Assembly: GCF_040448305.1 (NCBI RefSeq)
Contig: NZ_CP148752.1
Location: forward strand, 2,914,001 to 2,978,000
Source of the DNA: Pseudomonas fluorescens
GTDB taxonomy: Bacteria > Pseudomonadota > Gammaproteobacteria > Pseudomonadales > Pseudomonadaceae
DNA length: 64,000 bases
Direction of reading: 5' to 3'
Made by a program: the position numbers and the translations under genes. Position 1 is the stretch's first letter. Each line of letters opens with the position of its first letter. Under the pieces are notes generated by a model that had not been told where the DNA came from, did no database searches, and saw only the letters and a list, made by a program, of their open reading frames with translations. This document shows, in pieces, positions 50,054 to 57,863 of this stretch.

Positions 50054-51024
50054 TGCTCGATCCCGCGCGTAGCTACGACCTGATCGGTGACGTGCACGGT
50101 TGCGCTCTGACCCTGGAGCACTTGCTCGACCGACTCGGTTATCACAAGCAGGGTGGCGTCTGGCGGCATGCCTCGCGCATGGCGGTGTTCGTCGGCGATA
50201 TCATCGACCGCGGCCCGCGTATTCGCGAGGCGCTGCATATCGTCCACGACATGGTCGAGGCCGGTCAGGCGCTGTGCATCATGGGCAACCATGAATTCAA
50301 CGCGCTGGGCTGGAGCACGCCGGCGCTGCCCGGCAGCGGCAAGCAGTTCGTGCGCGAGCACACGCCGCGCCATGCCCGCCTGCTGCACGAAACCCTGACC
50401 CAGTTCGAACACCATCCGGGTGACTGGCATGACTTCCAGCAATGGTTCTACAAATTGCCATTGTTCGTCGATGCCGGGCGTTTTCGCGTGGTCCACGCCT
50501 GTTGGGACGCCGGGCTGATCGAGCCGCTGCGGGCGTTGTTCCCCAACGGTTGCGTCGATGAGCATTTTCTCCAGGCGTCGGCGGAGTCGGGCTCTTTTGC
50601 CTGCACCGTATTCGACCGGCTGCTGCGCGGCACGGATATGCGCTTGCCCCATGGCCTGACCATGACCAGCGGCGACGGCTTGGTGCGTTCGTTCTTCCGG
50701 ACCAAGTTCTGGGAAGACGATCCGAAAACCTACGGCGACATCGTGTTCCAGCCGGATGCACTGCCGGAACCCGTGGCCCGGACGCCGCTGACGTCCACCG
50801 AAAAGAACAGTTTGCTGCGCTACGGCATCGATGAGCCGCTGTTGTTCGTTGGCCATTACTGGCGCAGCGGCAAGCCGGCACCGATCCGGCCGAACCTGGC
50901 CTGCCTGGATTACAGCGCGGTGCTGTACGGCAAACTGGTTGCCTACCGACTGGATCAGGAAACCCGCCTGGATCCGCAAAAATTCGTCTGGGTCGATGTC
51001 GAGCGGCCGGAGGTGCTGCAATGA
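50053..51024 (+). CDS. Calcineurin-like metallophosphoesterase
   Basis: A 323-residue phosphoesterase. The dinuclear metal motifs are in order: GDVHG (residue about 12), GDIIDRGP (about 49), GNHE (about 77) and later VVHACWDAG and FVGHYWRSG. The shape resembles bis(5'-nucleosyl)-tetraphosphatases of the ApaH/PrpE group, but the exact substrate is uncertain. It overlaps nadK by one base and rhomboid by 4 nt. Placement after NAD kinase is conserved in pseudomonads and hints at nucleotide metabolism. Confidence 0.87.
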   Translation: MLDPARSYDLIGDVHGCALTLEHLLDRLGYHKQGGVWRHASRMAVFVGDIIDRGPRIREALHIVHDMVEAGQALCIMGNHEFNALGWSTPALPGSGKQFVREHTPRHARLLHETLTQFEHHPGDWHDFQQWFYKLPLFVDAGRFRVVHACWDAGLIEPLRALFPNGCVDEHFLQASAESGSFACTVFDRLLRGTDMRLPHGLTMTSGDGLVRSFFRTKFWEDDPKTYGDIVFQPDALPEPVARTPLTSTEKNSLLRYGIDEPLLFVGHYWRSGKPAPIRPNLACLDYSAVLYGKLVAYRLDQETRLDPQKFVWVDVERPEVLQ

Positions 51025-51890
51025 GTGCTGTAGCGGTATTGCGTCTGCCCCTGGCGGTGGACTTGAGCGGGTTCGTCACCCTGCTCAAGCGCATGCAAGT
51101 GCCCCACCGGGTCAGCGAGGAAGCTGGCGAGCAGGTGTTATGGGTGCCACAGAACATCAGTGAAGACGTGCGTGCACTGTACGAACGTTTTCCGGCGGGC
51201 GATCCCGATCAGCAACTGGACATTCCGCTGGCGCAAACCGTCAACCGTCCGGGGTTCGTCGAGCAGTTGAAATACGCCAGGGCCACCGCGCTGGTATTGC
51301 TGCTGAGCATGATCGTCGGCGCGATCACCTTGCTGGGTGACAACCTTGAAACGATGCGCTGGCTGACCTTCCTCGAATTCCGCGTGGTCGGCGAGTACAT
51401 CCACTTCACGCCACTGGCCGACAGCCTGGCGGCGGGGCAGTGGTGGCGCCTGGTCACGCCGATGCTGATCCACTTCGGCATCCTGCACCTGGCGATGAAC
51501 GGTATGTGGTACTGGGAACTGGGGCGGCGTATCGAGTCGCGCCAGGGCAGTATCAACCTGATCGGCCTGACCTTGCTGTTCAGCCTGGTGTCCAACTTCG
51601 CCCAGTATTTGTTCAGCGGCCCGACCTTGTTCGGCGGTTTGTCCGGCGTACTGTACGGCCTGCTCGGGCATTGCTGGATCTTCCAGTTGCTGGCACCGAA
51701 CCCGGCTTATCGCCTGCCGCGCGGCGTGCTGGTGATGATGCTGGTGTGGTTGCTGCTGTGCCTGTCCGGGCTGGTGTCGATGATCGGCTTCGGCGAAATC
51801 GCCAACGCGGCCCACGTCAGCGGGTTACTCATCGGATGCTTCAGCGGTTTGTTGGGCGGTTTGTATAACCGCCGTAAACTGGCCGCCTAA
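51021..51890 (+). CDS. Rhomboid intramembrane serine protease (GlpG-like)
   Basis: A 289-residue rhomboid protease. A soluble N-terminal domain (about 1-85) precedes six transmembrane helices. The catalytic serine is Ser208 in GGLSGVLYGLLG and the histidine is His265 in AAHVSGLLIG; the conserved HFGILHLAMNGMWYWELGRR loop lies before. It cleaves membrane proteins within the bilayer. It overlaps the phosphoesterase gene by ATGA, so translation is coupled. Confidence 0.92.
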   Translation: MSAVAVLRLPLAVDLSGFVTLLKRMQVPHRVSEEAGEQVLWVPQNISEDVRALYERFPAGDPDQQLDIPLAQTVNRPGFVEQLKYARATALVLLLSMIVGAITLLGDNLETMRWLTFLEFRVVGEYIHFTPLADSLAAGQWWRLVTPMLIHFGILHLAMNGMWYWELGRRIESRQGSINLIGLTLLFSLVSNFAQYLFSGPTLFGGLSGVLYGLLGHCWIFQLLAPNPAYRLPRGVLVMMLVWLLLCLSGLVSMIGFGEIANAAHVSGLLIGCFSGLLGGLYNRRKLAA

Positions 51891-51922
51891 TTCAGAACAT
51901 GCAACAAAGAGACGGAGACCCA

Positions 51923-52183
51923 ATGTCCTCTTTTAACGAAATGATCAACAACATCACCCCTGATATCTACGAGAGCCTGAAACTGGCCGTGGAAATCGGC
52001 AAATGGTCCGACGGTGGCAAGCTCACCGCGGAACAACGCGAATTGTCGCTGCAGGCGATGATCGCCTGGGAAATCCAGAACCTGCCCGAGGACCAGCGTA
52101 CCGGCTACATGGGTCCGCAGGAGTGCAGCTCGAAGTCGATTCAAGTGCCGAATATCCTGTTCAAGTCGGATGCCATCCATTGA
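51923..52183 (+). CDS. YeaC-family (DUF1315) protein
   Basis: An 86-residue soluble protein of the YeaC/DUF1315 family: FNEMINNITPDIYESLKLAV, then GKLTAEQRELSLQAMIAWEI and a cysteine-bearing end. No function is established that I know. ATG 51923 has GGAG about 8 nt upstream. The following DUF2797 gene begins at a TTG overlapping its stop, so the two are surely co-translated. Confidence 0.88.
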   Translation: MSSFNEMINNITPDIYESLKLAVEIGKWSDGGKLTAEQRELSLQAMIAWEIQNLPEDQRTGYMGPQECSSKSIQVPNILFKSDAIH

Positions 52184-53010
52184 TCGAGATTGGCCGCGGT
52201 GCAATCAGCAAAATGTCGGCGCGTCTGGACGGGCCGAACGTGCAATACGCTTTCCGTCTGGGCGAAACCGAGGTCCCGGTCAATCCGTTGATCGGCACCA
52301 CGGTGCGCCTGGAATACCTGGGTGCGATCCACTGCGTCCATTGCGGACGCAAGACCAAAACCAGTTTCAGCCAGGGTTACTGCTACCCGTGCATGACCAA
52401 GCTGGCCCAGTGTGACGTGTGCATCATGAGTCCGGAGCGTTGCCACTTCGATGCCGGCACCTGCCGGGAACCTGAGTGGGGCGAGAAGTTCTGCATGACC
52501 GACCACGTGGTGTACCTGGCCAACTCGTCGGGGGTCAAAGTCGGGATTACCCGTGCTACCCAGCTGCCGACCCGCTGGCTCGACCAGGGTGCGAGTCAGG
52601 CCTTGCCGATCATGCGCGTATCGACCCGCCAGCAGTCCGGTTTCGTCGAGGATCTGTTCCGCAGCCAGGTGGCCGACAAGACCAACTGGCGTGCTTTGCT
52701 CAAGGGCGATGCGGCGGCGGTGAACCTGGCCGAGGTCCGCGATCGACTGTTCGACAGCTGCGCTGAAGGCTTGCTCGGGTTGCAGCAGCGATTTGGCTTG
52801 CAGGCGATCCAGCCGGTGACCGATGTCGAACCGCTGGAAATCCGCTACCCGGTCGAGCAGTACCCGGCGAAGATCGTCAGCTTCAACCTGGACAAGAACC
52901 CGATTGCCGAAGGCACGCTGATGGGGGTCAAGGGCCAATACCTGATCTTCGATACCGGCGTGATCAATATTCGTAAATACACGGCTTACCAGCTCGCCGT
53001 GCATCAGTAA
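52180..53010 (+). CDS. DUF2797-family protein with cysteine-rich zinc-like motif
   Basis: A 276-residue protein of the DUF2797 family. A cysteine cluster, CVHCGRKTKTSFSQGYCYPC then CDVCIMSPERCHFDAGTC, probably binds zinc. The later NSSGVKVGITRATQLPTRWL and RQQSGFVEDLFRSQVADKTN recall a GIY-YIG-like fold, which is an inference. TTG 52180 overlaps the YeaC stop as TTGA and gives IEIGRGAISKMSARLDG; the first ATG is 52213. It lies 10 bp before pepN. Confidence 0.83.
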   Translation: MIEIGRGAISKMSARLDGPNVQYAFRLGETEVPVNPLIGTTVRLEYLGAIHCVHCGRKTKTSFSQGYCYPCMTKLAQCDVCIMSPERCHFDAGTCREPEWGEKFCMTDHVVYLANSSGVKVGITRATQLPTRWLDQGASQALPIMRVSTRQQSGFVEDLFRSQVADKTNWRALLKGDAAAVNLAEVRDRLFDSCAEGLLGLQQRFGLQAIQPVTDVEPLEIRYPVEQYPAKIVSFNLDKNPIAEGTLMGVKGQYLIFDTGVINIRKYTAYQLAVHQ

Positions 53011-53020
53011 GGACTCCAGC

Positions 53021-55678
53021 ATGCGCACCGAACAACCGAAGATGATCTACCTCAAGGACTATCAGGCACCCGAGTACCTGATCGACGAAACGCACCTGAC
53101 CTTCGAGTTGTACGAGGACCACAGCCTGGTCCATGCGCAACTGGTGATGCGCCGCAACCCCGAGCGTGGCCCGGGCCTGCCGCCGCTGGAGCTCGACGGC
53201 CAGCAGCTGGAACTGCTGTCGGTCACTCTGGCTGACCAGGAGCTTTCCGAGGCGCAGTATCAGCTGACCGAGAATCACCTGACCCTGCACCCGACCAGCA
53301 CCACCTTCACGGTCGATACCAGCGTCCGGATCCACCCGGAAACCAACACCGCGCTGGAAGGCCTGTACAAGTCCGGCACGATGTTCTGCACCCAATGCGA
53401 GGCCGAAGGCTTTCGCAAGATCACCTATTACCTCGACCGCCCGGACGTGATGAGCACCTTCACCACCACGGTCGTCGCCGAACAACACAGCTATCCGGTG
53501 CTGCTGTCCAACGGCAACCCGATCGCTTCCGGTCCCGGTGAAGAAGGCCGGCACTGGGCGACCTGGGAAGACCCGTTCAAGAAGCCGGCGTACCTGTTTG
53601 CGCTGGTGGCCGGTGATCTGTGGTGCGTCGAAGACAGCTTCACCACCATGAGCGAGCGCAACGTGGCGCTGCGCATTTACGTCGAGCCGGAAAACATCGA
53701 CAAGTGCCAGCACGCGATGAACAGCCTGAAGAAATCCATGCGCTGGGACGAAGAGGTCTACGGTCGCGAGTACGATCTGGACATCTTCATGATCGTCGCC
53801 GTGAATGACTTCAACATGGGTGCCATGGAGAACAAGGGCCTCAACATCTTCAACTCCAGCGCCGTGCTGGCCAAGGCCGAAACCGCCACCGATGCCGCGC
53901 ATCAACGGGTCGAAGCGATCGTCGCCCACGAATACTTCCACAACTGGTCGGGCAACCGCGTGACCTGCCGTGACTGGTTCCAGCTGTCGCTCAAGGAAGG
54001 CTTCACGGTATTCCGCGATGCCGGTTTCTCCTCGGATATGAACTCGGCCACGGTCAAGCGCATCCAGGACGTGGCGTACCTGCGCACCCACCAGTTCGCC
54101 GAAGACGCGGGCCCCATGGCCCACGCCGTGCGCCCGGACAGCTTCATCGAGATTTCCAACTTCTACACCTTGACTGTGTACGAGAAAGGCTCGGAAGTGG
54201 TCGGCATGATCCACACCTTGCTCGGTGCCGAAGGCTTCCGCAAAGGTAGCGACCTGTACTTCGAACGCCACGACGGCCAGGCCGTGACCTGCGATGACTT
54301 CATCAAGGCCATGGAAGATGCCAATGGCGTTGACATGACCCAGTTCAAGCGCTGGTACAGCCAGGCCGGTACACCGCGTCTGGCGGTGAGCGAGTCCTTT
54401 GATGCGGCGGCGAAAACCTACAGCCTGACCTTCCGCCAGAGCTGCCCGGAAACCCCGGACAAGGTTGAAAAACTGCCGTTCGTGATCCCGGTCGAACTGG
54501 GCCTGCTGGATTCCAAAGGCGCGGCGATTGCCCTGCGTCTGTCCGGTGAAGCCGCCGCGCAAGGCACCTCGCGGGTCATTTCGGTGACCGAAGCCGAGCA
54601 GACTTTCACCTTCGTCGATATCGCCGAACAACCGTTGCCTTCGTTGTTGCGCGGCTTCTCGGCGCCGGTGAAGCTGAGCTTCCCGTACAACCGTGACCAG
54701 TTGATGTTCCTGATGCAGCACGACAGCGACGGCTTCAACCGCTGGGATGCCGGCCAGCAACTGTCGGTGCAGGTGCTGCAGGAATTGATCGCCCAGCAGC
54801 AGAAGGGCCAGGCGCTGGTACTCGATCAGCGTCTGGTGTCGGCGCTGCGCACGGTGCTTTCGGATGAGTCGCTGGATCAGGCCATGGTCGCAGAAATGCT
54901 CTCGCTGCCAAGCGAGGCGTACCTGACCGAGATCAGCGAAGTGGCGGATGTCGAAGCGACTCATACGGCTCGCGAGTTTGCCCGCAAGCAACTGGCCGAT
55001 GCGTTGTTCGAAGGCCTGTGGCTGCGTTACCAGGCCAACCGCGAGTTGTCGAAGCAGACGCCGTACGTGGCCGAAGCTGAGCACTTCGCTCGCCGCGCGT
55101 TGCAGAACATTGCGCTGTCGTACCTGATGCTCAGCGGCAAGCCGGAAGTTGTGGCGGCGACTCTGGAGCAGTTCGATTCGTGCGACAACATGACCGAGCG
55201 TCTGACCGCACTTGCCGTGTTGGTCAATTCATCGTTCGAAGCCGAGAAGGCCAAGGCGCTGGCCAGCTTCGCCGAACACTTCAAGGACAATCCGCTGGTG
55301 ATGGACCAGTGGTTCAGCGTCCAGGCCGGCAGCGTGTTGCCGGGTGGTCTGGCGCGGGTCAAGGCGTTGATGCAGCACCCGGCGTTCAACATCAAGAACC
55401 CGAACAAGGTGCGGGCGCTGGTCGGTGCGTTTGCCGGGCAGAACCTTATCAACTTCCATGCCGCTGACGGTTCCGGGTATCGCTTCCTGGCGGATCTGGT
55501 GATTGAGTTGAATGGCTTTAATCCGCAGATTGCTTCTCGTCAGTTGGCGCCTTTGACTCGCTGGCGCAAGTACGACAGTGCTCGTCAGGTTTTGATGAAG
55601 GGGGAGCTGGAGCGGATTCGGGCTTCGGGGCAGTTGTCCAGTGATGTGTTTGAAGTGGTCAGCAAGAGTTTGGTCTGA
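53021..55678 (+). CDS. pepN: Aminopeptidase N (PepN)
   Basis: An 885-residue M1 metallo-aminopeptidase. The substrate motif GAMENKG is near residue 268, the zinc site HEYFH is residues 303-307 with Glu326 about 18 residues later (LKEGFTVFRD), and the C-terminal helical domain fills the remainder. It removes N-terminal residues, mainly from peptides in the cytoplasm. It is the last gene of the nadK-to-pepN series, 10 bp after the DUF2797 gene. Its length is that of E. coli PepN. Confidence 0.97.
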   Translation: MRTEQPKMIYLKDYQAPEYLIDETHLTFELYEDHSLVHAQLVMRRNPERGPGLPPLELDGQQLELLSVTLADQELSEAQYQLTENHLTLHPTSTTFTVDTSVRIHPETNTALEGLYKSGTMFCTQCEAEGFRKITYYLDRPDVMSTFTTTVVAEQHSYPVLLSNGNPIASGPGEEGRHWATWEDPFKKPAYLFALVAGDLWCVEDSFTTMSERNVALRIYVEPENIDKCQHAMNSLKKSMRWDEEVYGREYDLDIFMIVAVNDFNMGAMENKGLNIFNSSAVLAKAETATDAAHQRVEAIVAHEYFHNWSGNRVTCRDWFQLSLKEGFTVFRDAGFSSDMNSATVKRIQDVAYLRTHQFAEDAGPMAHAVRPDSFIEISNFYTLTVYEKGSEVVGMIHTLLGAEGFRKGSDLYFERHDGQAVTCDDFIKAMEDANGVDMTQFKRWYSQAGTPRLAVSESFDAAAKTYSLTFRQSCPETPDKVEKLPFVIPVELGLLDSKGAAIALRLSGEAAAQGTSRVISVTEAEQTFTFVDIAEQPLPSLLRGFSAPVKLSFPYNRDQLMFLMQHDSDGFNRWDAGQQLSVQVLQELIAQQQKGQALVLDQRLVSALRTVLSDESLDQAMVAEMLSLPSEAYLTEISEVADVEATHTAREFARKQLADALFEGLWLRYQANRELSKQTPYVAEAEHFARRALQNIALSYLMLSGKPEVVAATLEQFDSCDNMTERLTALAVLVNSSFEAEKAKALASFAEHFKDNPLVMDQWFSVQAGSVLPGGLARVKALMQHPAFNIKNPNKVRALVGAFAGQNLINFHAADGSGYRFLADLVIELNGFNPQIASRQLAPLTRWRKYDSARQVLMKGELERIRASGQLSSDVFEVVSKSLV

Positions 55679-56106
55679 GTTTGTTGTTGACCTTGGCGGC
55701 CTTCGGGCCGACCAGGGGCATGGGTTGATTGGGTACATATCCGTTTCTTCGGTAATGGCGGCTGGTGGTTTCGCCCTTACGGCGAGTCACTTTTTTTACA
55801 AGCGCCTAAAAAAAGTAACCAAAAAAACGCTCGCCCCGAACGTACGGCCCCTCGCTAAGGCTCGGGGTTCCTTCGCTCCGGCATTCATCCGGGGGCATCG
55901 CCTCCGGTCGGCTTCGCTCGACCTCCTCTCGATGTGTTCGGCTGCGCCGAACGGCGCTGCGCGCCTACCCCCGGATGAACGCCTCCGCTCAGCCTGCCGA
56001 GGGGGCGGGTGGATCAAGATCAAAAGCTGCAGGCGAGCTAACGCTCGGCCTGATGAGTGGTGAAAAGCGGCGCGGTGTACGCCGCTCTGCCTTTGCCTTT
56101 GCCTTT

Positions 56107-56131
56107 CTGTGGGAGCGAGCTTGCTCGCGAT
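56107..56131. repeat. Single REP copy inside the large element
   Basis: GTGGGAGCGAGCTTGCTCGC without an inverted partner nearby. Confidence 0.75.
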
Positions 56132-56194
56132 GGCGGCCTGCCAGTCGACCGAGTCGCATCTGCTTGCACCGGGATTTTCAGAGATCCATAGCTG

Positions 56195-56248
56195 CTTTGG
56201 CTTTGGCTTTGGCTTTGGCTTTGGCTTTGGCTTTGGCTTTGGCTTTGG
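56195..56248. repeat. Tandem hexanucleotide array (CTTTGG)9
   Basis: Nine perfect copies of CTTTGG, then a partial copy, within the large intergenic element. Such perfect short arrays can change copy number by slippage. Confidence 0.95.
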
Positions 56249-56302
56249 CTTTTGATCTTCTTGCCCCCTCGTGAGGCCGAGTGGAGGTTCTGCGCAGTGG
56301 GC

Positions 56303-56324
56303 AACCCGGCATGGATGCCGGGTT
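56303..56324. repeat. Perfect hairpin within the element
   Basis: AACCCGGCAT, two bases, ATGCCGGGTT. A second palindrome based on GCCGCCGCCGGCCAT follows directly. Confidence 0.7.
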
Positions 56325-56782
56325 AGCCGCCGCCGGCCATGGATGGCCGATGGCGGCGGGCCCACGGAGCAGGACCGGAGCGAGGGCATGCCGAGCCTAA
56401 GCGAGGCACCGAACGTAAGGGGCAAAGCGCTTTGGTTACTTTCGCGCTTTTCGAAAGTGACCCGCCGTAAGGGCGGAACCAATAGCGGCCGTAACCGCAG
56501 CAACGGATATGTACACCAAACACCAAACACCAAACCCCAAAACCGCAATCACCCCACCTGATACCCAACCATTCAGAACAACCACCCATCCCCCCCGGTT
56601 AACAAAACATAACGTGGCGTCGATTGTCAGACATGAAAAAACACCGATAGGATAAGCCAGCTTCCGAAGGGGCTCTGGATTGCGGGTTTCAGGATTATGC
56701 TCTGAAACAGCCAGTCCAGACACGCACCCTTGCGGCGCCCAGAAAGGTTGAACGACCTAACAATAATAATGGGAGAAGGTCT

Positions 56783-57835
56783 ATGAGTGAGCCTGTCATG
56801 GGTGTGGGTATCTGCCGCCCGCCGGCATTACGCAAATTCGCGTTGCTGGCCACAGCGCTCTCGCTGTTGGGCTCTGCCATGCTGTCGGCGCCTGCGCTGG
56901 CCGCGGCGGCGCCAGCATCCGATGTTGTTTATTCCATTGAATCGGCCAAGGCTGCCAAAAGCCTGATGCTCGATGTCGTCCACGCCGGCAAGCGCCTGGT
57001 GGCGGTCGGGGACCGTGGGCACATCCTGTATTCCGATGATCAGGGCGCTACCTGGACCCAAGCCAAGGTCCCGACCCGGGCCCTGCTGACGTCGGTGTTT
57101 TTCGTCGATGACAAGCACGGCTGGGCCGTCGGCCATGACGCGCAGATCCTCGCCAGTGACGACGGCGGCGCGACCTGGACCAAGCAATTCGAAGATCTGA
57201 CTCGCGAATCGCCGCTGCTCGATGTCTGGTTCAAGGACGTCGACAGCGGCTTTGCCGTGGGCGCTTATGGCTCGCTGATGGAAACCACCGACGGTGGCAA
57301 GCATTGGGAAGACGCCAGCGACCGCCTGGACAACGAAGACCAGTACCACCTGAATTCGATCGCTGCGGTCAAGGACGCCGGATTGTTCATCGTCGGCGAG
57401 CAGGGCAGCATGTTCCGTTCCGCGGACTGGGGCCAAACCTGGGAGAAACTCGAAGGTCCGTACGAAGGCTCGCTGTTTGGCGTGATCGGCACGGCGCAGC
57501 CCAATACGCTGCTGGCCTACGGACTGCGTGGCAACCTTTACCGTTCCACGGATTTCGGCAGCAACTGGGAGCAAGTCGAGCTCAAGGCTGAACGTGGCGA
57601 CCTGGAGTTCGGGCTGTCCGGTGGCACGCTGCTCGACGATGGTTCCATCGTGATCGTCGGCAACGGCGGCTCGGTGATTCGCAGCAGCGACAATGGAGAA
57701 ACCTTCAAGGTGGTCAACCGTCCGGACCGTATTTCGGTCTCGGCAGTGACGGCGGCAGGCAATGGCAATCTGGTTCTGGCCGGGCAGGGTGGCGTTCGCG
57801 TCACCTCGCCAAACGGCACCGAGTCGGGTAAATGA
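56783..57835 (+). CDS. YCF48-like beta-propeller protein, exported
   Basis: A 350-residue protein. A signal peptide spans about residues 1-42 (FALLATALSLLGSAMLSAPA). Six blades repeat the YCF48/BNR pattern, for example GDRGHILYSDDQGATW, GHDAQILASDDGGATW, GAYGSLMETTDGGKHW and GEQGSMFRSADWGQTW. It looks like an assembly or scaffold factor for a membrane complex; photosystem work on YCF48 does not apply directly here. An RND/MMPL exporter gene follows 28 bp downstream and is the likely partner. The start has GGAGAAGG upstream. Confidence 0.87.
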   Translation: MSEPVMGVGICRPPALRKFALLATALSLLGSAMLSAPALAAAAPASDVVYSIESAKAAKSLMLDVVHAGKRLVAVGDRGHILYSDDQGATWTQAKVPTRALLTSVFFVDDKHGWAVGHDAQILASDDGGATWTKQFEDLTRESPLLDVWFKDVDSGFAVGAYGSLMETTDGGKHWEDASDRLDNEDQYHLNSIAAVKDAGLFIVGEQGSMFRSADWGQTWEKLEGPYEGSLFGVIGTAQPNTLLAYGLRGNLYRSTDFGSNWEQVELKAERGDLEFGLSGGTLLDDGSIVIVGNGGSVIRSSDNGETFKVVNRPDRISVSAVTAAGNGNLVLAGQGGVRVTSPNGTESGK

Positions 57836-57863
57836 GCCGGGTTAATAATAAGAAGGCGGAGCT

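Larger units (their letters stand above)
55732..56516. repeat. Large intergenic inverted-repeat element
   Basis: The gap between pepN and the next gene (55679-56782) is filled by one complex element. Its outer arms, about 55732-55862 and 56386-56516, are inverted copies of each other: TACATATCCGTT on the left and AACGGATATGTA on the right, each followed inwards by CGCCCTTACGGC-type and AGTCACTTT-type sequence. Inside are smaller hairpins, one REP copy and a hexamer array. I recall elements of this kind scattered through P. fluorescens genomes. Open frames here (runs of Ser-Gln or Lys-Pro) look spurious. Confidence 0.78.

Noticed and set aside
53000..55084. 706-codon minus-strand frame opposite pepN
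   Set aside because: Residue composition is the mirror of pepN codons and no family pattern is visible.
56195..56248. CTTTGG array as a CRISPR
   Set aside because: Units are 6 bp, perfect and without spacers, and no cas genes are present.
56038..56304. Open frames with runs of Ser-Gln or Lys-Pro over the hexamer array
   Set aside because: They arise from translating CTTTGG repeats, have no ribosome site or family match, and lie within an intergenic repeat.
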